Assembly (NCBI GenBank): GCA_903906515.1 | Contig: CAIVKO010000213.1 | Location: 28,978 to 92,977, forward strand | DNA: 64,000 nt | Direction: 5' to 3' | Origin: Akkermansiaceae bacterium | GTDB lineage: Bacteria > Verrucomicrobiota > Verrucomicrobiia > Verrucomicrobiales > Akkermansiaceae | Part shown: one piece after another, positions 27,919 through 37,056 of the stretch | How the letters are laid out: the number at the start of each line of letters is the position of its first letter | Numbering within the stretch: position 1 is the stretch's first letter | Translations under genes and position numbers: made by a program | Notes under the pieces: generated by a model | Databases searched by the model: none | What the model saw: the letters and a program-made list of their open reading frames with translations, nothing else | Told to the model about the DNA's origin: nothing

Positions 27919-28992
27919 ATGAAACTCGGATTCGGATTCTATAAACACATGCTCAACGAAGCGGATTTCCGTTTCGCTCGCCAATGCGGTGCCACCCATG
28001 CCGTTGTGCACATGGTCGATTACTTCAACCAAGGGAAATCCAATTCTCCGACCGACCAACCGATCGGCGATCTCCACGGGTGGGGATACGCCGGCGACCC
28101 CGATAAACTCTGGTCCGTGGCCGAGCTCGCAGCCATCAAGGCGGACCTGAATCGCCACGGCATCGAGTGGACTGCGATCGAAAACTTTGATCCTGCCCAT
28201 TGGTATGATGTTCTGCTGGGCGGGCCGCGCCGTGACGAGCAGCTCGAAAACATCCGGACCATGATCCGCCGCATGGGAGAGGTCGGGATTCCGGTGCTGG
28301 GTTACAACTTCTCGCTGGCCGGTGTGGCGGGTCGGGTGAAAGCGCCGATCGGGCGTGGCGGTGCCGAGGTCGTGGCGATGGATGGTCCGGTGGATGATCC
28401 GATTCCCAACGGCATGATTTGGAACATGGTGTATGATCCATCCGCTCCGCAGGGTTTTCTACCACCCACCACCCAGGAGGAATTCTGGGGCCGTTTTTCC
28501 TACTTTCTCAACGCGGTGATTCCGGCGGCCGAAGAAGCGGGCGTGACTCTCGCCCTCCATCCGGATGATCCACCGATGCCCACGCTGCGCGGCCAACCAC
28601 GATTGGTTTGGCAGCCGCATTTCTATCAGAAGATGGCGGATCTCCATCCGAGCCCGCGCAATGCGATGGAGTTCTGTGTCGGCACGCTGGCCGAAATGAC
28701 GGAGGGCGATGTCGCTGAAACCATTGATTTACATAGCAAGCAGGGGAGGGTGGCTTACGTTCACCTGCGCAATGTGCGTGGCAAGGTCCCGCTTTACACA
28801 GAAACTTTCATCGATGAGGGCGACGTGGATATCGGCCGGATACTGCGCATTTTGCATGGCAACGGATACGACGGAGTGATCATCCCGGACCACGCGCCGC
28901 AAATGACCTGCGATGCTCCATGGCACGCGGGCATGGCCTTTGCCATGGGTTACCTCAAGGGCAAAATGGAAGAGGTTGTGAACGGCAGGTGA
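27919..28992 (+). CDS. uxuA: D-mannonate dehydratase
   Basis: MKLGFGFYKHMLNEADFRFARQCG; LALHPDDPPMPTLRGQPRLV; VAYVHLRNVRGKVPLYTETFIDEGDVD; IPDHAPQM. Confidence 0.88.
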   Translation: MKLGFGFYKHMLNEADFRFARQCGATHAVVHMVDYFNQGKSNSPTDQPIGDLHGWGYAGDPDKLWSVAELAAIKADLNRHGIEWTAIENFDPAHWYDVLLGGPRRDEQLENIRTMIRRMGEVGIPVLGYNFSLAGVAGRVKAPIGRGGAEVVAMDGPVDDPIPNGMIWNMVYDPSAPQGFLPPTTQEEFWGRFSYFLNAVIPAAEEAGVTLALHPDDPPMPTLRGQPRLVWQPHFYQKMADLHPSPRNAMEFCVGTLAEMTEGDVAETIDLHSKQGRVAYVHLRNVRGKVPLYTETFIDEGDVDIGRILRILHGNGYDGVIIPDHAPQMTCDAPWHAGMAFAMGYLKGKMEEVVNGR

Positions 28993-29035
28993 GATAGAGG
29001 TAGGAGCGGGGTAAAGCCCCGTTCCTACCTCTATC
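28993..29035. terminator. Strong hairpin between convergent uxuA and uxaC
   Basis: GATAGAGGTAGGAGCGGGG-TAAAG-CCCCGTTCCTACCTCTATC; 19-bp stem with one G/T wobble and 5-nt loop. Confidence 0.85.
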
Positions 29036-29051
29036 TTATTTCTTTCCAAGA

Positions 29052-30455
29052 TCAGACATCAAAGCCGAAATGGCTTCTGGCATTGCCGAAGCACACGGCG
29101 CGGATGAGTGCGGCCAGTGCGTCGAAATCGTCCGGAAGTTCTTCGCGGTCGGCCTCGGTGCCGATGATGTTGCAGAGAATCCGGCGGAAATATTCATGCC
29201 GTGGGAACGACAGGAATGAGCGCGAATCGGTGAGCATACCGACGAAGCGCGAGAGCAGTCCGGTGGCTGATAGAGCGTCGAGTTGGAGTTCCATGCCATT
29301 TTTCTGGTCGAGGAACCACCAACCGGAGCCGAACTGGATTTTCCCTGGGAAGGTGCCGTCCTGGAATGCACCGGTCATGCAGGCGAAGAGGTAATTGTCG
29401 CGCGGGTTCAGGTTGTAGAGCACGATTTTCGGCATGGATCCGCCGCGGGCCAAGGCGTCGAGGTAGGTGACGAGGGCGGCCCCTTGCTGGGTGTCGCCGA
29501 TGGTATCGAAGCCGGAGTCCGGTCCCAGGCGATCAAACATCTGGGTGTTGGTATTCCGGAATGTGCCGAGGTGGAGTTGTTTCGTCCAGCCCTTGGCCGC
29601 ATCGAGTTGTCCAAGGTAAACCATCAGATAAAACGAGAATTTTTCCTTTTCCTCCGGTGTCGCGGCGGTGCCGGTGCGGGCTTTGTTGAAAATCATCGCC
29701 GCTTCCTCGTCCGAGCAATGGAGGGCGGGCATCCGGTCAAGGCCATGGTCGGATAAGCGTCCGCCGAGGCGGTGGAAATCATCATGACGTTTCTGAAGTG
29801 CCTCTAACAAATCCGAGAAATGCACGATATGGGTATCCGAGGTTTCCTCAAGTTTCAGCAGCCATGCATTCATGATCTCCGGGCGGTCTACCAAGAATGC
29901 CTTGTCGGGGCGGAAGGTGGGCACCACCAGGGTTTTCAGGTCGGACGCGGCGATGGCGGCATGGTCATCGAGCGGATCCGCCGGGTCATCCGTGGTGCCG
30001 ACCACACGAACATCGAATTTTTTCAACAACCCGTGAGTGGAGAAATCGGCTTCGGCGAGTTTGGCATTCGCGCGGTCCCAGATCTCATCGGCGGTGTCCG
30101 GGCCAAGCATGAGGTCGATGTCAAAATACCGGCGGAGTTCGAGATGTGTCCAGTGGTGGATCGGGTTGCGCAGGGTGAAGGGCACGGTTTCCGCCCATGC
30201 TTGGAATTTCTCGCGCGGTGAGGAATCGCCGGTGATGAGGTCTTCGTTCACGCCGTTGGCACGCATCAGACGCCACTTGTAATGGTCGCCTCGCAGCCAG
30301 ATTTCGGATAGATCGGCCCAGCGGTGATCGGTCGCGATTTCCTTTGGGGAAAGGTGGCAATGGTAGTCAATGATCGGTTGGTCTATCGCCACCTCATGGA
30401 AAAGACGGCGCGCGGTGGGGGAGTGAAGCAGGAAGTTTTCGTCGAGGTAGGCCAT
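29052..30455 (-). CDS. uxaC: Uronate (glucuronate) isomerase
   Basis: 467 aa; IIDYHCHLSPKEIATD, WLRGDHYKWRLMRANGV, ADDPLDDH, GMLTDSRSFLSFPRHEYFRRILCN. Confidence 0.95.
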   Translation of the reverse strand: MAYLDENFLLHSPTARRLFHEVAIDQPIIDYHCHLSPKEIATDHRWADLSEIWLRGDHYKWRLMRANGVNEDLITGDSSPREKFQAWAETVPFTLRNPIHHWTHLELRRYFDIDLMLGPDTADEIWDRANAKLAEADFSTHGLLKKFDVRVVGTTDDPADPLDDHAAIAASDLKTLVVPTFRPDKAFLVDRPEIMNAWLLKLEETSDTHIVHFSDLLEALQKRHDDFHRLGGRLSDHGLDRMPALHCSDEEAAMIFNKARTGTAATPEEKEKFSFYLMVYLGQLDAAKGWTKQLHLGTFRNTNTQMFDRLGPDSGFDTIGDTQQGAALVTYLDALARGGSMPKIVLYNLNPRDNYLFACMTGAFQDGTFPGKIQFGSGWWFLDQKNGMELQLDALSATGLLSRFVGMLTDSRSFLSFPRHEYFRRILCNIIGTEADREELPDDFDALAALIRAVCFGNARSHFGFDV

Positions 30456-30529
30456 TGCGCATTCATCACACGCCGGAATGCGCCGCGATCCAAGCCGGAA
30501 ATCCGGTTACGTGTAAAAACACCGGTTTT

Positions 30530-31225
30530 TCAAGAATTCCCAGACGATTTCAATTCCGGCAGCGCGGGCGTTTGGGCGTAGCGCGTGGGATCATCCAGGC
30601 CGGCCAGCAGGAAGGCCTCGCGCCGTTCGACGCAGGTTCCGCAGACGCCGCAATGGATTTCCCCGCCTTTGTAGCACGACCAGGTTTCGGAAAAATCGAT
30701 GCCCAGTTCGCTGCCGCGCCGGGCGATGTCCGCCTTGTTCATCGCGATGAACGGGCGCAGCAATCGGATTCCGGGGTAGGTTCCGCAGCTCATGGACTCG
30801 CCCATCGCCTGCATGAATGGCTCGCGGCAGTCCGGATAGATCGCGTGGTCGCCGGAGTGGGCGGCGATGACGACCGCCTCCGCGCCGATGCTTTCGGCGA
30901 AACCCGTGGCGATGGCGAGCATGATGCCGTTGCGGAAGGGAACCACGGTTTGTTTCATGGATGCCTCGGCATAATGGCCATCCGGGATGTTGCCGCCGGA
31001 TTTGAGCAAATTGGATTCGAACAACGTGTCCATGAAATCCAGCGTGATCGTGTGATGCGGGATGCCATTGCGGGCGGAGTGCAACTCGGCGAAGGGGATC
31101 TCGCGGGCATTGTGCTTCGAGCCATAGTCGAATGACAAACACGCCGCCATCTTGTGTGTGTGCAGGGCCTCGTAAAACACCGTCACCGAATCCATCCCGC
31201 CGCTCAATAGCACGCAAACTTTCAT
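30530..31225 (-). CDS. queC: 7-cyano-7-deazaguanine synthase
   Basis: 231 aa; VLLSGGMDSVTVFYEAL PP-loop and C-terminal ETWSCYKGGEIHCGVCGTCVERREAF. Confidence 0.95.
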   Translation of the reverse strand: MKVCVLLSGGMDSVTVFYEALHTHKMAACLSFDYGSKHNAREIPFAELHSARNGIPHHTITLDFMDTLFESNLLKSGGNIPDGHYAEASMKQTVVPFRNGIMLAIATGFAESIGAEAVVIAAHSGDHAIYPDCREPFMQAMGESMSCGTYPGIRLLRPFIAMNKADIARRGSELGIDFSETWSCYKGGEIHCGVCGTCVERREAFLLAGLDDPTRYAQTPALPELKSSGNS

Positions 31226-31653
31226 GGCTGCGCGGCGGCGGACTCGGGAAATGTGGCTTCCGTCGTCAATTGAATCCCACCGCGCGGGGCGAACTCACCT
31301 CTCACGATCAATACCTGCGGTTTCATGATGCGCACGAGATCATCGAGGATGCGGTTGACGATTTCCTCATTGAACGCCGGTTGGTTGCGGAACGAGGCGA
31401 GGTAGAATTTGAGGCTCTTGGTTTCCACGCAGGTGTCGCCGGGAATGTAGCGGATCACGATTTTGGCGCTGTCCGGTTGTCCGGTCACAGGGCACAACGA
31501 GGAGAATTCCGGGCAATTGAGCGTGATCCAATACCGCCGTCCAGGCCGTTGGTTCGGAAAAACCTCCAGCTTCGCCTCTTCCGGGCAGCTCGGCAGGCGG
31601 GTGTCGGGTTTTCCCAAAAGGGAAAGATTCTTGAGGTCTTCACGGTCGGCCAT
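31222..31653 (-). CDS. queF: NADPH-dependent 7-cyano-7-deazaguanine reductase
   Basis: From MADREDLKNLSLLGKPD; EFSSLCPVTGQPDSAKIVIRYIPGDTCVETKSLKFYLASFRN; overlaps queC start. Confidence 0.93.
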   Translation of the reverse strand: MADREDLKNLSLLGKPDTRLPSCPEEAKLEVFPNQRPGRRYWITLNCPEFSSLCPVTGQPDSAKIVIRYIPGDTCVETKSLKFYLASFRNQPAFNEEIVNRILDDLVRIMKPQVLIVRGEFAPRGGIQLTTEATFPESAAAQP

Positions 31654-31753
31654 GCCGGGATTCTCGAAATTCACGACCCAACGTCGATGCAAAATTTCAG
31701 CAATGCAACGCCTTGGATGCCGGATGCGGATGTTGGAGTAACTTTCAAATCGC

Positions 31754-31807
31754 AGGCTGCGGGCGAGACGCCCGCGCCACGTGACTCGGGTGTCTCGCCC
31801 GCAGCCT
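31754..31807. repeat. Perfect 16-bp inverted repeat, 22-nt loop
   Basis: AGGCTGCGGGCGAGAC ... GTCTCGCCCGCAGCCT upstream of queF. Confidence 0.85.
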
Positions 31808-31859
31808 CCAAACAAAAGTGACTCCCGGTTCCACACCCAGCGCAGCGCGGGTTCCGGTG

Positions 31860-31887
31860 CTGATAACTGATAACTGATAACCTATAA
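31860..31887. repeat. Heptameric tandem repeat (CTGATAA)n
   Basis: CTGATAACTGATAACTGATAACCTATAAC. Confidence 0.8.
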
Positions 31888-31895
31888 CTCTTTTT

Positions 31896-34316
31896 TTACT
31901 TCGTCGGTTTGGACTGGGTGATGAACTCATTCATGCCCACCAGTTTCGGCGTGGTCTTGCCAGACTGAATATCGGCGATCGTTTTATCAATCAGTGCCAA
32001 CTGCTCGGCGGAGTTTGATTTGTATTGTGCGCGCAATTCCTGCAGCTGCGGCAGATACTCCTTGGCATGGGTGCCGTAGCGACCAAGGTATTCAAGACAT
32101 GACGGTATGCGTTTTCCGCTGCCCCACCGGGTGGGTTCCATCACCGATAAACAAAGCGGCATGCCCTCGATGATATGCAACCGTGATAACAAATCCAAAC
32201 CCGCCAATCGAATGCCATCCGCGAACATTTCATTGCTGGGTGCCATTTTATCAACCGCCTTGATGATGGACGGTAAAAGCTGCGCCACATCCTGATCCGT
32301 CAGCTTGCTATATACGCGGCCCAGTGATCCACGTGCCACACTTTCCTCATTCTGAAGGAGCGACCGGATAGCTGGATACAGCAGCTCACGGTCAACTCCA
32401 TCCAAGGATTCTGTTAGAATACTCTTGATGTCACGCGACCCGGGAAACGGTGCGAACAAGGCCACGGCGGCGGCACGTTGGGCCGTGCGCCGGGGGTCTT
32501 TCGGATTATCACGCGTCGTCATGCGCAGCAAATCGTTCACACTGGCCTGGCGGGCGGTTTCGCTCAATTTCGGGATGGAGAAACAAGCGAGGCTTTGCAA
32601 CCAGGGATCGGACTCCTGAAGCAGAGCCCGCAATTGCGGTGCTGCGGCATCGGCGCGCGGTCCAAGGCAGCCCAATGCCTCGCAGGCACCGTAGCGGGAA
32701 TTGACATTGGAGCTGGCTAACATTTTTGTCAGCGCCGGGACGAAATCGTCCTGCAATTGTCCCAGTCCCTTGGCCGATCGCTTGCGCACGGCAGGTGACC
32801 AACTGGTCAAGCCAGCCAGCAGTTGCTCCGCGCTGCGACCGGTGTAACCGTCCTTTGATGTGAAGTAGTCGCGACCTGCTGCCATGACTTCGTCGGATTG
32901 GGTGCGGGTCAACGCCGGAATGGTGAATGGCTTTTTGCCCGTTAGGTAAAGGCTCTTTTGTGAAGCCGCCAAGCCCAGCAGATACGAGCCGGAGCAGTCC
33001 CAGCTCGTGTGTTTTCCATGCTCCTCTTCGCCGACGGGTGAGCCGGGATAAGCGACGCTGCCGTCCCAGCCGCGAGCGAGATCGTAATACCATGATTGCT
33101 CTTTGAAGTAGGCACCCGATGCGATCGGTCCGCTGCGGATCACTCCGGGCAAAGACCAGAGGATGTTGAAAAAGTTGCCGGTATGGCCGCGTTCACGTTC
33201 GCTGTAGGCAGCGACAGCCATTTTGGTGAAATACTCCGCTGCCTCACGGTCGCCTAACAAATCGAAGAGCACCGCCGCGCTGGAGCACTTGCCGTTGTCC
33301 TCATGACCGGGCCATGGCTGATGGTCACCATAAGGGATGGCGCCTTTGTTCACGTACCAGCGCAGGAAGCCCGCGGACTTGGCAATGGCTTTGTCCAGCA
33401 CCGGATCTTTCACGCCAGCCTCGCGGGCGAGCACCATGGAGACGGTCAGGCCGAGTGCGGGTAAATTCATGCAGCCATAGCCATTGAGGTTGCCATTGGC
33501 CATGGCGAACTTGTGTCCCCATGTGCCGACAGCGCTCTGCCCCAGCGCAGCCTCAAGCGCCATGCGCTTCATGCCGTCGAAAACCGAACGGTCGCCTGTG
33601 GCCATGATATACTCGGCGAGGAACATGTTCGCATAGCCATAATGCCACGTCGCCATGGAGTCCGTCTTAAAATCGGCCACCTTTTTCGCATAGGCTTCCA
33701 GCATGGGCCGGTATTCTGCCTTGCCGCTCGCGAGCAGTGCGAGTGCATTCATGTTGGTGGCGATCGATATGTCTTTAAGCCCCCGCTTTGCAATGGCCTC
33801 GCAGCCGAGTTCAAAAACGCGTTTCGATTTCGGGCAATCAAATGGTGCGGTGTCACTGTAGGTGCCCATGACCTTGAGCTTGAGCTCCGCGGTTTCGGTC
33901 TTGCCCGCACGCCAGCGAGTGACACGTAGAAGCCCGCCGCCTTTTTCCTCCTCTGCCGCCGTGATGGCATGGGCGAATTGTTTTCGCGCGTCGTCGCTGA
34001 AATTTTTCCCATCGATGCCGAGAATGACGTCGCCGCTGGTCAACACCCCGTCCGCCGGAGAACCTTTGGCCACGGTTGTCACCAGAATCTGCCGGGTATC
34101 GAGTGATTGGCCCTTGTTGGTGTAGATCCAACCCCGCGCTCCGATCGGCCCGAGCGTCCATTCGTGGCTTTCACCTTTTAGCCCGCCTTGGGTAAAGTCG
34201 GGGTTCGGGAGGACTTCCTTTTTCTTGGCGGGAGCTCCCAAAAGTAGATTCGCTCCACCCATTAGCAGGCAGCCGAACAGGGTGAATGTGTGTGATAACC
34301 GGGTGCTTTTTTTCAT
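31896..34316 (-). CDS. Exported DUF6288-like protein with PDZ and HEAT-like repeats
   Basis: From MKKSTRLSHTFTLFGCLLMGG; PDZ-like VAKGSPADGVLTSGDVILGIDG; C-terminal HEAT-like region SAKGLGQLQDDFVPALTKML...ACEALGCLGPRADAAAPQLRALL. Confidence 0.75.
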   Translation of the reverse strand: MKKSTRLSHTFTLFGCLLMGGANLLLGAPAKKKEVLPNPDFTQGGLKGESHEWTLGPIGARGWIYTNKGQSLDTRQILVTTVAKGSPADGVLTSGDVILGIDGKNFSDDARKQFAHAITAAEEEKGGGLLRVTRWRAGKTETAELKLKVMGTYSDTAPFDCPKSKRVFELGCEAIAKRGLKDISIATNMNALALLASGKAEYRPMLEAYAKKVADFKTDSMATWHYGYANMFLAEYIMATGDRSVFDGMKRMALEAALGQSAVGTWGHKFAMANGNLNGYGCMNLPALGLTVSMVLAREAGVKDPVLDKAIAKSAGFLRWYVNKGAIPYGDHQPWPGHEDNGKCSSAAVLFDLLGDREAAEYFTKMAVAAYSERERGHTGNFFNILWSLPGVIRSGPIASGAYFKEQSWYYDLARGWDGSVAYPGSPVGEEEHGKHTSWDCSGSYLLGLAASQKSLYLTGKKPFTIPALTRTQSDEVMAAGRDYFTSKDGYTGRSAEQLLAGLTSWSPAVRKRSAKGLGQLQDDFVPALTKMLASSNVNSRYGACEALGCLGPRADAAAPQLRALLQESDPWLQSLACFSIPKLSETARQASVNDLLRMTTRDNPKDPRRTAQRAAAVALFAPFPGSRDIKSILTESLDGVDRELLYPAIRSLLQNEESVARGSLGRVYSKLTDQDVAQLLPSIIKAVDKMAPSNEMFADGIRLAGLDLLSRLHIIEGMPLCLSVMEPTRWGSGKRIPSCLEYLGRYGTHAKEYLPQLQELRAQYKSNSAEQLALIDKTIADIQSGKTTPKLVGMNEFITQSKPTK

Positions 34317-34654
34317 GGCTCGTTTGTTCGGAATGGTTTTTTGGGTGGCTTGATTGGGATCATCGATACGGGTTGATGAACTGAAATCTTCCGGCGGGTT
34401 TGTGTTTAGGAATGCATAGATCTCCGGGGAGTCCGGGATGTTTCCTTGATGCCCGTCAACCATTCATCCATTTGGTTCGATCACTCGTCAGCCAGTGATT
34501 TTCACGGCACTTGAAGTCCAGATCCGGGCGGCCAGGTGCAGTTCCAGGACTTTTTGCCAAGGTGTTGGCTCGAACGGCGCGGTCGAGAGCGGCATGGTGA
34601 TCCCGCAGCGGGTGATCGGCCGGGAACAACTCTAGGCGATCGATTTCAAATTTG

Positions 34655-34716
34655 AGATTTGAGGAGACGGTGATACGTCAGAGTGTTCGCATGGACAGTT
34701 CAAAGTATAAACCCGC
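34655..34716 (+). promoter_or_regulatory. Leader module shared with gcvT upstream region
   Basis: AGATTTGAG-N19-GTGTTCGCATGGAC...TTCAAAG...GCAATTT; same AGATTTGAG-to-GTGTTCG offset (28 nt) as at 57381. Confidence 0.45.
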
Positions 34717-34852
34717 AATTTTTACATTTCAGGGGGGGTGTGCGTGGGCATTGGAGGAGGATCGCTGTCTTGCTCCTTGATGGGGGCGATTTTCCGTTCG
34801 GCGCACGCTTGGCTTGCGCATTGGGGCGGGGGTCATTAAGTATCCGCCCACG

Positions 34853-36835
34853 ATGACGCACGACCCCGACCAACATGCCTCGCTTGGAGCGATGTATTCG
34901 GACTATTTCCTTGATTACGCCAGCTACGTGATCCTCGAGCGGGCGGTGCCGCACCTTTACGACGGGCTCAAGCCGGTGCAGCGCCGGATCCTGCACGCCA
35001 TGGACGAACTGGACGACGGTCGTTACAACAAGGTCGCAGGGATCGTGGGAAACACGATGAATTACCACCCGCACGGCGATCAGTCGATCGGTGCGGCCAT
35101 TGTCGGACTAGGACAAAAAGACCTGCTTATCGACACCCAGGGGAACTGGGGCAACACCCTGACCGGCGACGGTGCGGCCGCCCCGCGATACATCGAGGCC
35201 CGCTTGACAAAGTTCGCCAACGAGGTGGTTTTTAATCCGAAAACCACGAATTGGCTGCCCAGTTATGACGGCCGCCGCAAGGAACCGGACACGCTGCCGG
35301 TGAAATTTCCGCTGTTGCTGGCACAAGGTGTCGAGGGCATCGCGGTCGGCCTGGCTTGCAAGGTGCTTCCGCACAATTTCATGGAGTTGATCGAGGCCTG
35401 CATCGCGGTGTTGAGAAATGAAACTTTCACGCTGCTGCCGGATTTCCCGACAGGTGGCATCATGGATGCGTCCGACTACCGCGATGGCCTGCGCGGTGGC
35501 AAGGTGCGGTGCCGCGCACGGATATCGGTGGAAAAGAAAGGCATGCTGCGCATCACCGAGATTCCCTTCGGCACCACGACCGGGGCGTTGATGGAGTCGA
35601 TCGTCGCCGCAGCCGACAAGGGCAAGATCAAGATCGCCAAGATCGAGGACAACACCGCCGCGAATGCCGATATTCTCGTCCATCTACCCGCCGGAGCGGA
35701 TTCGGAAACCACGCGTGACGCGCTGTATGCCTTCTCCGATTGTGAACTCACCATTTCCCCGAATGCCTGTGTGATCGTGGATGGAAAACCGCAGTTCATG
35801 GGGGTATCGGACATCCTCCGGCGCACCACCGAGCAAACGCGCGCGCTCCTGAAATTGGAGCTCGAAATCAAGCTCGGCGAACTCGCTGAAAAATGGCACT
35901 TCAGCTCGCTGGAGAAGATTTTCATCGAGAAACGCATCTACCGCGATATCGAGGAATGCGAAACTTGGGAAGCCGTGCTCAAAGCCATCGATACCGGCTT
36001 GAAACCCTACAAGAAACTTCTCAAACGCGAGGTCACCGAGGAGGACCTCGTCCGTCTCACCGAGATCAAAATCAAGCGCATTTCCAAGTTCGATTCCTTC
36101 AAGGCGGATGAAGAGATCAAGGGCCTGGAGAAAACCATCGACGAGACCGAGAAGAGCCTCAAGAATCTAACGAAGTTCACCATCAAGTGGTTTGAAGATC
36201 TGGGGAAAAAATACGGGAAAGGCCGTGAGCGGCGCACCGAGATCGCCTCATTCGACCGCGTGGACCGCATGCAGGTCGTCGCCGCCACCGAGACGCTCTT
36301 TCTGGATGCCAAGAATGGTTTCGCCGGATACGGACTGAAGAAGGACGGCGAGCCGGTTGAAAAGTGCTCGACCATCGATGATATCATTTCCTTCACTCAG
36401 GACGGAAAAATGCGCGTCATGAAGGTGGCGGAAAAAAGTTTTGTCGGCCAGCGTCCGCTGCGCGTGTGTGTTTTTCGCAAGGACGAGGATCTGATTTACT
36501 CAATGATCTATCGGGACGGACGCGACGGAGCTATCCTTGCCAAGCGTTTCACCGTGGGCGGGATTACGCGCGACAAGGAATACGATCTCACCAAAGGCAC
36601 TCCGGGCAGCCGCGTCCTTTACTTCGCCGTCCACAAGACCAACGAGGAAAGTAGCGCGCAGATGCTGTTAGTTCACCTCAAGTCCGGCCTGCGCATGAGA
36701 AACCTCATCCGCCAACTCCACTTCGCGGAGTTCGGCATCAAGGGACGATCGAGCGGCGGTAACCTGGTCACCAAACACGGCATCGAGAAAATCGTGCGCG
36801 CACCGAAAGACTACGATCCCAAGCTGGGAGCTTGA
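34853..36835 (+). CDS. DNA topoisomerase IV / gyrase subunit A
   Basis: MTHDPDQHASLGAMYSDYFLDYASYVILERAVPHLYDGLKPVQRRILHAMDEL; NYHPHGDQSIGAAIVGLGQ; PRYIEARLTKFA. Confidence 0.95.
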   Translation: MTHDPDQHASLGAMYSDYFLDYASYVILERAVPHLYDGLKPVQRRILHAMDELDDGRYNKVAGIVGNTMNYHPHGDQSIGAAIVGLGQKDLLIDTQGNWGNTLTGDGAAAPRYIEARLTKFANEVVFNPKTTNWLPSYDGRRKEPDTLPVKFPLLLAQGVEGIAVGLACKVLPHNFMELIEACIAVLRNETFTLLPDFPTGGIMDASDYRDGLRGGKVRCRARISVEKKGMLRITEIPFGTTTGALMESIVAAADKGKIKIAKIEDNTAANADILVHLPAGADSETTRDALYAFSDCELTISPNACVIVDGKPQFMGVSDILRRTTEQTRALLKLELEIKLGELAEKWHFSSLEKIFIEKRIYRDIEECETWEAVLKAIDTGLKPYKKLLKREVTEEDLVRLTEIKIKRISKFDSFKADEEIKGLEKTIDETEKSLKNLTKFTIKWFEDLGKKYGKGRERRTEIASFDRVDRMQVVAATETLFLDAKNGFAGYGLKKDGEPVEKCSTIDDIISFTQDGKMRVMKVAEKSFVGQRPLRVCVFRKDEDLIYSMIYRDGRDGAILAKRFTVGGITRDKEYDLTKGTPGSRVLYFAVHKTNEESSAQMLLVHLKSGLRMRNLIRQLHFAEFGIKGRSSGGNLVTKHGIEKIVRAPKDYDPKLGA

Positions 36836-36865
36836 TTTGGCAGGGCAGGGGGTTGGAGTGCTCTA

Positions 36866-36978
36866 GGCAGGGACCGATCTCCGAGCGGTCCACGAGCATG
36901 AAATGCGAATGAGTGAGTCGGTTCGGCTGTGCATTCTCTGTTCATGCTCGTGGACCGCCCGGAGGTCGAGTCCCTGCC
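36866..36978. repeat. Long imperfect inverted repeat (37/38-bp arms)
   Basis: GGCAGGGACCGATCTCCGAGCGGTCCACGAGCATGAA ... TTCATGCTCGTGGACCGCCCGGAGGTCGAGTCCCTGCC. Confidence 0.85.
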
Positions 36979-37056
36979 TTGGCATACTAACCTATACATA
37001 TTTCACTTGATCCAGCGGGATAGCACGCGCAGCCTCCTGCGCCCGCCGGAAGGACG

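Noticed and set aside
30591-31217. 208-aa minus ORF overlapping queC
   Set aside because: Alternate-frame shadow of queC.
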